From the NCBI GenBank assembly GCA_934591725.1, contig CAKTPR010000026.1:1-23607 (forward strand): a DNA stretch of 23,607 nt, in the 5' to 3' direction. The notes under the pieces were generated by a model that saw only the letters and a list, made by a program, of their open reading frames with translations, ran no database searches and had not been told where the DNA came from. Shown here piece after piece: positions 15,602 to 22,958 of this stretch (positions are counted from its first letter, which is position 1; every line of letters begins with the position of its first letter). This DNA comes from an uncultured Oscillospiraceae bacterium. GTDB lineage: Bacteria > Bacillota > Clostridia > Oscillospirales > Oscillospiraceae. A program made the translations under genes and the position numbers.

Positions 15602-16269
15602 GCCTTCGCCCCCTTCTTATAGAGCAGGTACGCGATGCCGATGGCCATCGCGCCGGACGGGATTATCATGAAGCTCGTCGACGCGGTGAGCGACGGGACG
15701 AACACGAACAGCATACTCATGATAAACAGCGGCGCTGCCGCGATCTTCATATTGCCGCGGAAATATTTATACGCCATCGCGCCGAAAAGCGCGGGGACTA
15801 CGTTTTCAAACGCAGGCTGGAGCGCTGGGCTCTGGAGCACCGGCTGGAGCGGCACGAGCAGCAGCACGCCGAGCGCGAGCACAACTATCGTCACGAGTGA
15901 AGAGGTCGCGATCGAGAGCGTGGAGATGATCTCATTTTCAGGCGTGCCTGTCTTTGCGCCGACGATATCACGCGCGTTGACAGCGCAGGGTATCTTCATG
16001 TTTATGAGGTTGCCGGTAATGAACGCGAGGTATCCGCCGCCCGCGCCGAGCATCGGCGTGTAGACGAGAAATTCCACGACGCTGCTCACCGTCCACACAA
16101 GGCCGACGGAGATAAAGGCCTTGGCCGCCGCGCCGAGGTCTGGCATCGCGCCGAGGTAAGCGCCGATGAGAAACGGCGCGCCGACGAGCATTATGAGTAC
16201 GATAACGGAGCTCACGCGCCCGATGGTATGCGTGCGGGAATTGTAGCGCTCAAAGTAATTTTTATCCAT
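15598..16269 (-). CDS. Small polytopic membrane protein, partner of the DUF5058-like protein
   Basis: A 223-residue protein with about six transmembrane helices and little soluble sequence. Conspicuous segments are AGGGYLAFITGNLINMKIPC and the nearby polar loop GAKTGTPENEIISTLSIATS, which lie between helices like substrate-gate loops in transporters. I do not recognise a named family with confidence. The start ATG has a perfect AAGGAGG 7 bases upstream; the gene begins 12 bases after the DUF5058-like gene and overlaps the peptidase gene by 4 bases. This fixed order suggests that the two membrane proteins form a heteromeric carrier whose substrate is processed by the M20 hydrolase. That is inference from context only. 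Confidence 0.85.
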   Translation of the reverse strand: MDKNYFERYNSRTHTIGRVSSVIVLIMLVGAPFLIGAYLGAMPDLGAAAKAFISVGLVWTVSSVVEFLVYTPMLGAGGGYLAFITGNLINMKIPCAVNARDIVGAKTGTPENEIISTLSIATSSLVTIVVLALGVLLLVPLQPVLQSPALQPAFENVVPALFGAMAYKYFRGNMKIAAAPLFIMSMLFVFVPSLTASTSFMIIPSGAMAIGIAYLLYKKGAKA

Positions 16270-16281
16270 ATCCGCACCTCC

Positions 16282-17028
16282 TTAAAGCTTTATGAGCACG
16301 GCAGCCGCCATGCCGATGAGCATGCTCCCGGCAACGGAGAAGCTGTCGACCCAGCCCTGCTTTTTCTTTTCCGCAAGGTACACGAAAAGCGCCATCACCG
16401 CGCCTGATACGACCGCCACAATAAGCGGCATGACGTTGCCGGTAAAGGTAAACAGGCCGCTGCCCGAAACGATGGTGCCGATATAGCTGCCTATGTACGC
16501 CGAGACAAGGCCGATGAACATCGCGGTCATAGCGATATCGCCGAAGCCCGCGCCGCCTGTACCGGTCTTTTTGCCGCCGAGACGGCCGAGATAGCGCTTG
16601 TTGAAGAACACCGACAGCACCATGCCCCACATGATGCACACGCTCATCAGCAGCGCAATGGTGGAAAAGGCCTGCGCGGTCATATCCGCCGCGGAAAGTC
16701 CGCCTATACCGACGGCTTCAGCCGCCGCCTGCGCGACCTGCGTCTCATAATGCAGCGCGCCGATGACGGACAGGCGCAGCCACGGCCACGGTGTGCCGAG
16801 GCTTCCGGAGAGCGCAATGACTCCCAGAAGGATACCGACGCTCGGCAGGACAGAGAATGTGGCGCTGGAGGTGATCGCGCGCTTGAGCTTCACCGGATCC
16901 ATCCCCATGGCGATGCCGGCGCGGTAGGCGCGAACCATGAACACGATGCACACAGCGGCGACAAAGGCAATTATCCCCCCGCAGATGGCATACATCGGAG
17001 CGCTGTTGAGCAGTGAAAGAATACCCAT
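16282..17028 (-). CDS. DUF5058-like integral membrane protein
   Basis: A 248-residue protein with about seven hydrophobic helices. It begins MGILSLLNSAPMYAICGG and contains a basic cytoplasmic stretch AYRAGIAMGMDPVKLKRAI followed by SSATFSVLPSVGILLG, features I associate with DUF5058 proteins of Firmicutes. Near the C-terminus YIGSYIGTIVSGSGLFTFTG parallels the TGNLINMKIP loop of its neighbour, so the two may be distant homologues that pair. It is the first gene of the operon, has GAGGG before its ATG, and is divergent from the MATE exporter. Function is unknown; a transport role is inferred from topology and from the downstream hydrolase. Confidence 0.85.
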   Translation of the reverse strand: MGILSLLNSAPMYAICGGIIAFVAAVCIVFMVRAYRAGIAMGMDPVKLKRAITSSATFSVLPSVGILLGVIALSGSLGTPWPWLRLSVIGALHYETQVAQAAAEAVGIGGLSAADMTAQAFSTIALLMSVCIMWGMVLSVFFNKRYLGRLGGKKTGTGGAGFGDIAMTAMFIGLVSAYIGSYIGTIVSGSGLFTFTGNVMPLIVAVVSGAVMALFVYLAEKKKQGWVDSFSVAGSMLIGMAAAVLIKL

Positions 17029-17060
17029 ATGCTATCCCTCTTTTATATAAGATCGTCTTA

Positions 17061-17089
17061 ATAATATCACTGCCGTGCTCCGGTGTCAA
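17061..17089 (-). promoter_or_regulatory. Sigma-A promoter of the DUF5058 / M20 peptidase operon
   Basis: Minus strand TTGACA (17084-17089), 17-base spacer, TATTAT (17061-17066), about 35 bases before the start codon. Confidence 0.85.
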
Positions 17090-17101
17090 AAAGTCTTTTG
17101 C

Positions 17102-17131
17102 TTGCGCGGCCATACGGTTCTGTGCTAAAAT
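17102..17131 (+). promoter_or_regulatory. Possible promoter of the MATE gene
   Basis: TTGCGC (17102-17107), 18-base spacer, TAAAAT (17126-17131). It is a moderate match; its -35 is only 12 bases from the -35 of the divergent promoter, so a regulator could act on both. Confidence 0.45.
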
Positions 17132-17166
17132 ACTTATAAATAAGGAAAGAGAAAGAGTACGCACAG

Positions 17167-18519
17167 ATGACGCAGACTGAAAAGCAGAAGATGATGCTCA
17201 CTGCCCCTGTTGAGGGGCTTATTTGCCGCATGGCCGTGCCGACGATAATAAGCATGCTAGTAACGGCGCTGTATAATATGGCCGACACCTACTTTGTCGG
17301 CAAGCTCGGCTCCAACGCCGCGACAGGCGCGGTGGGCGTCGCGCTGCCGCTGATGGCAATTATCCAGGCGACGGGCTTTTTCTTCGGCCACGGTTCGGGC
17401 AACTCCATCTCCCGGCACCTCGGCGCGGGAGACGTGGAGGATGCGGAGACGCTGGCCGTCTGCGGCTTTGCGGGAGCCATAGGCGCGGGGCTTATAATAT
17501 GCGTCCTCGGTCATCTGCTTCTCGAACCGCTCTCTCTGCTCCTCGGCTCGACAGCTACGATACTGCCCTACGCCAAGGAGTATATGCGATATATCCTTTT
17601 TGCCGCGCCATATATGACGGCGGCGATCGTGCTCAATAACCAGCTCCGTCTTCAGGGCAATGCAAACTTTGCTATGATCGGCATCACCTCAGGCGCGGTG
17701 CTCAATGTCGCGCTCGACCCGCTGTTCATCTTCACCTTTGATATGGGCGTTGCGGGCGCTGCGGCGGCTACCGCGCTCAGCCAGCTCGTGAGCTTTGTGA
17801 TACTGCTCTGGGCGCTCAAGCGTGCGGGCTGCGTGCCGCTCCGGTTCAGATACGTGCGCTGTATGCCGTCCGTAATGGGGCAGATATTCGGCGGCGGGCT
17901 GCCCTCGCTTGTGCGTCAGGGGCTTGGCAGTCTCTCGGTCATGATGCTCAACCGCGCCGCCGGGCCTTATGGGGACGCGGCTATCGCGGCGATGTCCATC
18001 GTCGGGCGCATAAGCCAGTTCGCAGGCTCGGCGGTGATAGGCTTCGGTCAGGGCTTCCAGCCGGTCTGCGGCTTCAATTACGGTGCGGGTAAGCGTGAGC
18101 GTGTAGAGAAAGCGTTCTGGTTCGGCGTCAAGGTCGCGTCGGTCGTCCTGCTGGTGACAGCGGCACTGGGCTTTGTGTTCTCCGACAGGCTCATCGCTCT
18201 GTTCCGTCAGGGCGACGCCGAGGTCATTGCAATCGGCTCCTTTGCTCTGCGCTGCCAGTGCGTGACGCTCCCGCTCGTCGGCTGGGTGATAATGAACAAC
18301 ATGATGTTCCAGACCTGCGGCTACACCAGCCCCGCAAGTCTCCTTGCCGCCGCGCGTCAGGGGCTGTTCTTTATCCCCGCGGTCATACTGCTGCCGCTGT
18401 TTCTCGGTCTGCTCGGCGTGCAGATGAGCCAGAGCATCTCCGACCTGCTGGCTTTCTCCCTCGCGGTGTATATGTACAAAAAGTACGAACCCCGTATGTG
18501 GGAAATGTACAAGGCATAG
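17167..18519 (+). CDS. MATE family efflux transporter
   Basis: MATE exporters use a sodium or proton gradient to expel cationic drugs, metabolites or toxins across the cytoplasmic membrane. The 450 residues give twelve hydrophobic helices in two homologous halves. Typical motifs are MAVPTIISMLVTALYNMADT (TM1), FFGHGSGNSISRHLGAGD, LRLQGNANFAMIG, and in the second half GFGQGFQPVCGFNYGAGKRE with NNMMFQTCGY. It is closest in style to the MepA/NorM-like Firmicutes group. The start at 17167 is supported only by a distant purine stretch (AAGGAAAGAGAAAGAG); an ATG 27 bases downstream is an alternative. It is monocistronic and ends in a strong terminator. Substrate is not predictable. Confidence 0.95.
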   Translation: MTQTEKQKMMLTAPVEGLICRMAVPTIISMLVTALYNMADTYFVGKLGSNAATGAVGVALPLMAIIQATGFFFGHGSGNSISRHLGAGDVEDAETLAVCGFAGAIGAGLIICVLGHLLLEPLSLLLGSTATILPYAKEYMRYILFAAPYMTAAIVLNNQLRLQGNANFAMIGITSGAVLNVALDPLFIFTFDMGVAGAAAATALSQLVSFVILLWALKRAGCVPLRFRYVRCMPSVMGQIFGGGLPSLVRQGLGSLSVMMLNRAAGPYGDAAIAAMSIVGRISQFAGSAVIGFGQGFQPVCGFNYGAGKRERVEKAFWFGVKVASVVLLVTAALGFVFSDRLIALFRQGDAEVIAIGSFALRCQCVTLPLVGWVIMNNMMFQTCGYTSPASLLAAARQGLFFIPAVILLPLFLGLLGVQMSQSISDLLAFSLAVYMYKKYEPRMWEMYKA

Positions 18520-18530
18520 CTAATATAAAG

Positions 18531-18577
18531 AAACACCGGATGCAGCCGACCGTACTGATCGGCTGTATCCGGTGTTT
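18531..18577. terminator. Terminator between the MATE gene and the aldo/keto reductase remnant
   Basis: A 19-bp stem with one G-U pair (AAACACCGGATGCAGCCGA with TCGGCTGTATCCGGTGTTT) and a 9-base loop, followed by T on the plus strand. It lies between convergent genes and can serve both. Confidence 0.85.
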
Positions 18578-18581
18578 TACA

Positions 18582-19060
18582 TCACCACGTCAGCGACATT
18601 TCCACAAGCTCCGGGCTGTTGGGGCGGCCTATCAAAGGCAGCGCCTTGTCCGCCGCGCGGAGCAGCGCCAGTTCATCTTCGGTGAGCCTGAAATCGAATA
18701 TATCGAAGTTCTCCCGGATGTGCTCCGGTCTGCTGCTCCTCGGAATAGCGGCAATGCCCTGCTGGGTCAGGAACCGCAGCATGATCTGCGCCGGGGTCTT
18801 GCCGTTGGCCGAGCGGAATATACGCCATGTGTGCGACGTTCTTTTTCTCAAGCCATTTATGCTCCGTGCGCCGTGCCGCTCGCTTTTATTCCGAGCCCGA
18901 CCCCGGCCTCGTTGCCGTAGGCCTCCGCTGTGTCGATGAGCCGGCAGCCGCAGCGTATCGCCTCGGCGACCGAGTCCTCACACGCCGTGCCGCCAAGCAT
19001 GAACGTACCGAAGCCGAGCACCGGCATATCCATCCCGTTATTCAGCTTTATGTATTCCAT
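18582..19060 (-). pseudogene. Aldo/keto reductase with a large internal deletion and frame change
   Basis: Aldo/keto reductases (NADPH-dependent) normally have about 275 residues. Here a good start (GGAGGT 7 bases before the ATG) gives residues 1-60 of the family: MEYIKLNNGMDMPVLGFGTF, catalytic Asp43 and Tyr48 in IDTAEAYGNEAGVG, and GIKASG. The frame then stops at 18857. A different frame from 18851 to 18582 carries only the C-terminal quarter (NGKTPAQIMLRFLTQQGIAA, then IPRSSRPEHIRENF and FRLTEDELALL). The middle of the barrel, about 130 residues with the catalytic Lys and His, is missing, so the enzyme cannot work. Its promoter is still intact and of MerR-controlled type, pointing to recent loss or an assembly deletion. 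Confidence 0.88.
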
Positions 19061-19110
19061 AATGTGACCTCCAAAATCAGATGCGCAAGTGCTCTGCCTG
19101 TGCTATAATA

Positions 19111-19141
19111 AGCATAGCAGGTTCGAGTTACTCGAAGTCAA
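19111..19141 (-). promoter_or_regulatory. MerR-type promoter and operator of the aldo/keto reductase gene
   Basis: Minus strand TTGACT (19136-19141) and TATGCT (19111-19116) are 19 bases apart, the over-long spacer typical of promoters that MerR proteins activate by DNA distortion. The spacer contains a perfect palindrome TTCGAGT-T-ACTCGAA (19122-19136). On the plus strand a TATAAT (19104-19109) nearby could serve the merR-like gene itself. Confidence 0.8.
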
Positions 19142-19161
19142 GACCTTTTTCGGTGGAAAGT

Positions 19162-19594
19162 ATGCGCTATACGATAAAGCAAGATCGCGGAAATGTTCGG
19201 CGTGACGGAGCACACGATACGGTTCTACACGGACAGCGGCCTGCTGCCCTGCGGACGCGACGCCGCGAATAAGCGCGTGTTCGATGAGGAGTCCCTCAAT
19301 TGGATGCAGGGCATAAGTTGTCTGAAGCACTGCGGCGCATCCTTGGAGGATATTCGGGAATACTGCGAACTGTGCAGGCAGCCGGAGTCGGAAAAAAATC
19401 TCCATGCGCGCTATGAGATCATCCTTCGCCAGCGCGAGCAGGCGTATAAGCGTCTCGACGAAGCGAAAGCGACGGTCGAATACATGGAGATAAAAGTCCG
19501 GCATTATGAGGCTGTGCTGGCCGGTACAATACCCGACGACACGAATCCCGGCACATGGAACGGCGGGAACAGGCCGAAGAAGCACGAAACATAA
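19162..19594 (+). pseudogene. MerR family transcriptional regulator, 1-bp frameshift at the N-terminus
   Basis: MerR regulators bind palindromes in long-spacer promoters through an N-terminal winged helix-turn-helix and sense stress or ligands through a C-terminal coiled coil. The open frame from 19193 gives MFGVTEHTIRFYTDSGLLPC and the later KRVFDEESLNWMQGISCLKH, then a long coiled coil, but lacks the first half of helix 1. Reading from the ATG at 19162 gives MRYTIKQ, and dropping the G at 19183 joins it to IAEMFGVTEHTIRFY, the exact family N-terminus. One extra base therefore breaks the gene; the intact form would have 143 residues. An error in the source sequence is possible. It is divergent from the reductase and lies 24 bases before the flavodoxin, probably in one transcript with it. 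Confidence 0.8.
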
Positions 19595-19618
19595 TCGTTA
19601 TAACAGGAGGAAACTTAA

Positions 19619-20089
19619 ATGAGCAACAAATTAGTCGTCTATTTTTCCGCAAGCGGCGTCACGAAAAATGCCGCAGAGAAGCTCGCCAAAGCGGCGGGAG
19701 CGGATATCTTTGAAATAAGACCCGCTGTCCTCTACACGCGCGCAGACCTCAACTGGATGGATAAGAACAGCCGCAGCAGCAAAGAGATGAACGACCCTGC
19801 TTCCCGTCCGGAGATCGCTGCGCTGCCGCAGGACATGAGCGGGTATGACACGGTGTTCATCGGCTTTCCGATCTGGTGGTACACCGCCCCGCGCATCATA
19901 GAGACGTTTCTTGACAGCTACGACCTCTCCGGGAAGACCGCCGTCTGCTTCGCTACCTCCGGCGGGAGCACCGTGGCAAAGGCCGAGAAGGAGCTGAATG
20001 CAAAGTACCCCGCCGTGATTTGGAAGCCCGGCAAGATGCTGAACGGTGCATCCGACAGCGCCATCGCCGCCTTGCTCAGCCAGCTCTGA
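19619..20089 (+). CDS. Flavodoxin (Flavodoxin_4-like)
   Basis: A 156-residue FMN-binding electron-transfer protein. It begins MSNKLVVYFSASGVTKNAAEKL; the ASGVTKN loop corresponds to the phosphate-binding SxSGNT loop of flavodoxins. It has the DTVFIGFPIWWYTAP segment (residues 77-91), which contacts the flavin ring, and the TSGGS loop near residue 113, as in Flavodoxin_4 proteins associated with oxidoreductases. A strong AGGAGGAA site precedes the ATG. Its neighbours are a MerR regulator and an aldo/keto reductase, a combination seen in redox or aldehyde-stress loci; here it is the only intact member. A GTCGCCT/AGGCGAC hairpin at 20134-20150 lies 45 bases past the stop but has no T tract. Confidence 0.92.
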   Translation: MSNKLVVYFSASGVTKNAAEKLAKAAGADIFEIRPAVLYTRADLNWMDKNSRSSKEMNDPASRPEIAALPQDMSGYDTVFIGFPIWWYTAPRIIETFLDSYDLSGKTAVCFATSGGSTVAKAEKELNAKYPAVIWKPGKMLNGASDSAIAALLSQL

Positions 20090-20151
20090 GACTCGGCGCA
20101 CGGCACCATCCGCTTGACATCAATCGAATAATTGTCGCCTGACAGGCGACC

Positions 20152-20205
20152 AAACCCTCCTTCCGTTTCGCTACAATGCAAGCGTAATCAAACGAAGGAG
20201 GGTTT
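20152..20205 (+). promoter_or_regulatory. Inverted repeat covering the ribosome binding site of the VWA gene
   Basis: The left arm AAACCCTCCTTCCGTTT (20152-20168) is complementary to the right arm AAACGAAGGAGGGTTT (20190-20205), with one bulged C. The right arm contains the GGAGGG ribosome binding site of the next gene. A smaller CGCT/AGCG stem fits in the loop. In RNA it would mask the site; alternatively it is a DNA operator. No convincing -35/-10 pair was found upstream, although TTGACA occurs at 20114-20119. Confidence 0.6.
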
Positions 20206-20211
20206 CTCATT

Positions 20212-20847
20212 ATGACAGAATTGGTTTTTATTTTGGATCGCAGCGGCTCTATGTCAGGACTGGAGTCGGACACCATCGGCGGCTTTAATTCCATGATCGC
20301 GAAGCAGAAGAAAGAAGCCGGCGAGGCGTATGTCTCCACAATACTCTTCGACAACGAAAGCACCGTCATCCATGACCGCCTGCCGCTCGGCGAAGTGCCG
20401 CCCATGACGGAGAAGGAATATTTCACCCGCGGCTGCACGGCGCTGTTGGACGCTGTCGGCGGAGCTATCCACCACATTGGGAATATCCATAAGTATGCCC
20501 GCCCAGAGGACGTACCGGAAAAGACGCTCTTCGTCATCACTACCGACGGTCAGGAAAATTCCAGCCGATGTTACGACTATGAGACGGTGCGCCGCATGAT
20601 CGATCACGAAAAGGAAAAGTACGGCTGGGAGTTTCTTTTCCTCGGCGCGAATATCGACGCGGCAAAGGAAGCCGCACGCTTCGGAATCAGCGCCGACCGC
20701 GCCGTGACCTACAAATGCGACAAAGTCGGCACTGCGCTGAACTATGATGTCATCGGCGAGACAGTCGCCTGCTTCTGTGCCTCCCAGCCCCTCAGTGCAG
20801 ACTGGAAAGCCGATATTGAAGAGGACGTTCGCAAACGCGGCAGATGA
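20212..20847 (+). CDS. von Willebrand factor type A domain protein
   Basis: A 211-residue protein made almost entirely of one VWA domain. The MIDAS metal site is complete: DRSGSM (residues 9-14), a Thr in RGCTALLDAVG (near residue 76), and Asp in TTDGQENSS (near residue 112). There is no signal peptide or membrane segment, so it is probably cytoplasmic. Stand-alone VWA proteins of this kind occur near stress, toxin-resistance or mobile loci in Firmicutes, usually as metal-dependent scaffolds, but no specific function is known. The start has GAAGGAGGG 9 bases upstream, inside a long inverted repeat. It is followed by a strong terminator, then the AT-rich island. Confidence 0.93.
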   Translation: MTELVFILDRSGSMSGLESDTIGGFNSMIAKQKKEAGEAYVSTILFDNESTVIHDRLPLGEVPPMTEKEYFTRGCTALLDAVGGAIHHIGNIHKYARPEDVPEKTLFVITTDGQENSSRCYDYETVRRMIDHEKEKYGWEFLFLGANIDAAKEAARFGISADRAVTYKCDKVGTALNYDVIGETVACFCASQPLSADWKADIEEDVRKRGR

Positions 20848-20861
20848 CACAGAACCCACAA

Positions 20862-20897
20862 AAATCGCCGCAAGCGTCATTTCGCTTGCGGCGATTT
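20862..20897. terminator. Intrinsic terminator between the VWA gene and the KilA-N gene
   Basis: A perfect 15-bp stem (AAATCGCCGCAAGCG with CGCTTGCGGCGATTT), a 6-base loop and A/T tracts on both sides. It lies 14 bases after the VWA stop; the convergent KilA-N gene ends 54 bases away, so it can serve both. Confidence 0.9.
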
Positions 20898-20951
20898 GGT
20901 TGTGTCAGCCAACTTTGAGGACAGATAGAAACTGGAGATTATAAGCAATTA

Positions 20952-21809
20952 TTAGGTTGATGAAGGCAATTCTTTAATTAATTCGGCTTCTTTTAGCACA
21001 TGGAGTTGATATTGTGCAATTTCCTGCAGGCGCTTAAACCGTTCAGCTTTCGTCAGTCCCTGCTTTATTAGTTCCGCGTTGTGGGTTTCCAAATTCGACA
21101 ATACCGTCAATTCGGCAATAGAGGCATAGTCACGTATATTACTGTTTTTTGCAAGATCCGAATTTGCCTCGCGCCATGCCTTGGCTGTGCAGCCGAACAA
21201 AGCCACATTCAGCAAATCTGCTTCGTCAGCATAAGCCAGCCACTCGTTAGACTTTGTGTAATTGCTCTGCGGCAAGACATAGTTTTTGACTGCATCTGTA
21301 TGTATAAGGTAATTGTTCTTGGATAGGAATCTCTTTGCACTCCATTCAATTTTGAGCCTGTCGTTTTCATCGTCTTTAAGACGCTGATACTCTTTCAGCA
21401 GATATAGCTTGAAAACGGGGCTTATAGCAGAACCAAATTCAAATGCAATATCTTTGTGTGCATAAGTGCCGCCGTAACGTCCGGATTGAACATAGATTCC
21501 GATAGCATTCGTCTTTTCAATCCACTCTTTTGCACTGAGCGTAAATGTATGCAAACCGGCTTCACTCTTAAAGTGGTCGAATTCGACCACTTTGAAATCT
21601 GGGTTATACATGACTTCCCATGTGCCGAGAAACTCCAACGTAGAACGGGCACGCAGCCAGTTCTTGATGACATCCGCGGCTCTTGCTGCATCGGTGCGGG
21701 CCTTTGCCATATCCGTTAGGCTTATGTAATCACGCTGGTCGATGCTCATAACCGTAACAGGAATCTACTGCACGGTAATCAGAGATGTTTTCTTCTCTCC
21801 GCTCATCAT
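20952..21809 (-). pseudogene. KilA-N domain protein with an in-frame amber codon near the start
   Basis: KilA-N proteins are DNA-binding phage or island proteins. The intact open part (265 residues, ATG at 21749) begins MSIDQRDYISLTDMAKARTD, with the family core DYISLTDMA, then IKNWLRARSTLEFLGTWEVM and SGRYGGTYAHKDIAFEFGSA. A longer form with a better ribosome site (AAGAGGT before ATGATG at 21809) reads MMSGEKKTSLITVQ, then TAG (21765-21767), then IPVTVMSIDQ. The usual family N-terminus includes this region, so TAG looks like a nonsense mutation. Alternatives are re-initiation at 21749, where no good site is seen, amber suppression, or a sequencing error. The C-terminal part is probably a coiled coil (KAERFKRLQEIAQYQLHVLK). 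It converges on the VWA gene and follows the recombinase. Confidence 0.8.
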
Positions 21810-21887
21810 ATTACCTCTTATATATCATATTTTTGCTTGCTGTAACACAGTGTGTTTAGCGGTATTCATCAGCATGATAGCATTTTT

Positions 21888-21893
21888 ATAGTA
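21888..21893 (-). promoter_or_regulatory. Weak candidate promoter for the KilA-N gene
   Basis: An extended -10 (TG-T-TACTAT on the minus strand) without a good -35 lies about 80 bases upstream of the ATGATG. A small palindrome AACACA-G-TGTGTT (21844-21856) sits between it and the gene and could be an operator. The rest of this 177-base gap is AT-rich and holds nothing else I can identify. Confidence 0.3.
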
Positions 21894-21986
21894 ACATACT
21901 TTCTGAAAAAGGAAAAGAGAAAAATACAGCCTGCGCAAGTTGCTCCGCTTCACATATGTTTTTTACCGATGCAATATTCTGAATTA

Positions 21987-22907
21987 TTATGTACTACGTT
22001 TTTTAATCTTCCCCTTCATTTTCTGCACTTGGTCAAATACTTCCCGTTCAATAATTGCCTCGTGCGCGTTCTCAACAAGATACATTCCGAGCTTGTTGTC
22101 ATTCTTCTCTTGCTTTCCGGTCAGATAATTTGGCGTGTAAGTTTTCTGCATCAGCACTTGGCCGATATATTTCTCGTCGCTTAGTATGCGGTCGATCGTC
22201 GATGTACTCCATTCAGATCTGCCGGTTACTGTTTTGATTCCGTTCTCCTCCAGATAGCGTTTAATCTTACGAACGCCGTTTCCCTGCACATACAGCTCGA
22301 ATATTTTACGAACTATCGTGGCTTCTTCCGGCGCTACTTTGAGTGCACCGTCAGCGCCCTTTGTGTAACCGAGGAATTGCGTGTGGTTCAGAATTGTTTT
22401 TCCCTCCTTCATCCGCTGCCGGATTCCGAATTTGATGTTTTGGCTTTTTGACAGGCTCTCTTCTTGATCTCTTGCTGCCCAGATGCTGAGCAGTACATCC
22501 GGCGTGTCGAGCGTGTTCATTCCTATGTTTTCCACATAAACTCCTATGTTCATCTGCTTTAATCTCCTTATCTGTGAAATAGTTTCTAATGTATCCCGTC
22601 CAAACCTGCTGAGCGCTTTTACAATGATCAGATCGATTTTTCGTTTTCTGCAATCCAGGAGCAGCTTTTGGTAACCCGGACGTTTTTGGGCACTTAGCCC
22701 TGATGCTCTGTCCGCATATATTGCTGTGAAAGTCCAATTGGGATTTTCTTTAATGTACCGTGTGTAATATGTGATCTGGCTCTCGAGGCTTTGCGTTTGC
22801 TCATCATGTTTTGTGCTGACTCTGCAATATGCTGCGACACGTAGCTTCTGAACTGCAACATCTTTATTTTCATACTTCTGCGGAATTTCAATTACATAGC
22901 TGGTCAT
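21987..22907 (-). CDS. Serine recombinase, short form lacking the zinc ribbon
   Basis: A 306-residue site-specific recombinase of the large-serine type. The N-terminal resolvase domain has AAYCRVSTKHDEQ (catalytic Ser31), YADRASGLSAQKRPGYQKLL and the arginine motif KALSRFGRDTLE. The recombinase domain follows (ATIVRKIFELYVQGNGVRKI, NGIKTVTGRSEWSTSTI). The protein stops at KKMKG-type sequence (VFDQVQKMKGKIKKRST), just before the zinc-ribbon and coiled-coil domains of full-length enzymes, which have about 500 residues. Nothing resembling them follows in any frame, so it is either truncated or a naturally short form. The start is the ATG giving MTSYVIEIPQKYENK, with GGAGG 7 bases upstream; an in-frame ATG further upstream (MINWQQFYHGG) has no ribosome site. 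It lies directly after the tRNA-Val terminator. Confidence 0.92.
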   Translation of the reverse strand: MTSYVIEIPQKYENKDVAVQKLRVAAYCRVSTKHDEQTQSLESQITYYTRYIKENPNWTFTAIYADRASGLSAQKRPGYQKLLLDCRKRKIDLIIVKALSRFGRDTLETISQIRRLKQMNIGVYVENIGMNTLDTPDVLLSIWAARDQEESLSKSQNIKFGIRQRMKEGKTILNHTQFLGYTKGADGALKVAPEEATIVRKIFELYVQGNGVRKIKRYLEENGIKTVTGRSEWSTSTIDRILSDEKYIGQVLMQKTYTPNYLTGKQEKNDNKLGMYLVENAHEAIIEREVFDQVQKMKGKIKKRST

Positions 22908-22913
22908 AGAAAA

Positions 22914-22952
22914 ACCTCCATGATAAAACTGCTGCCAGTTTATCATGGAGGT
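22914..22952 (-). promoter_or_regulatory. Hairpin that includes the recombinase ribosome binding site
   Basis: ACCTCCATGATAAA (22914-22927) and TTTATCATGGAGGT (22939-22952) form a 14-bp stem, extended by CTG/CAG around one bulged A. On the minus-strand transcript the 3' arm carries the GGAGG used by the recombinase, so it should limit translation. It could also be part of the recombinase's DNA target. Confidence 0.65.
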
Positions 22953-22958
22953 CAATAA

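Noticed and set aside
20114..20142. TTGACA upstream of the VWA gene as a promoter
   Set aside because: No acceptable -10 hexamer occurs 16-18 bases downstream, so it is not called.
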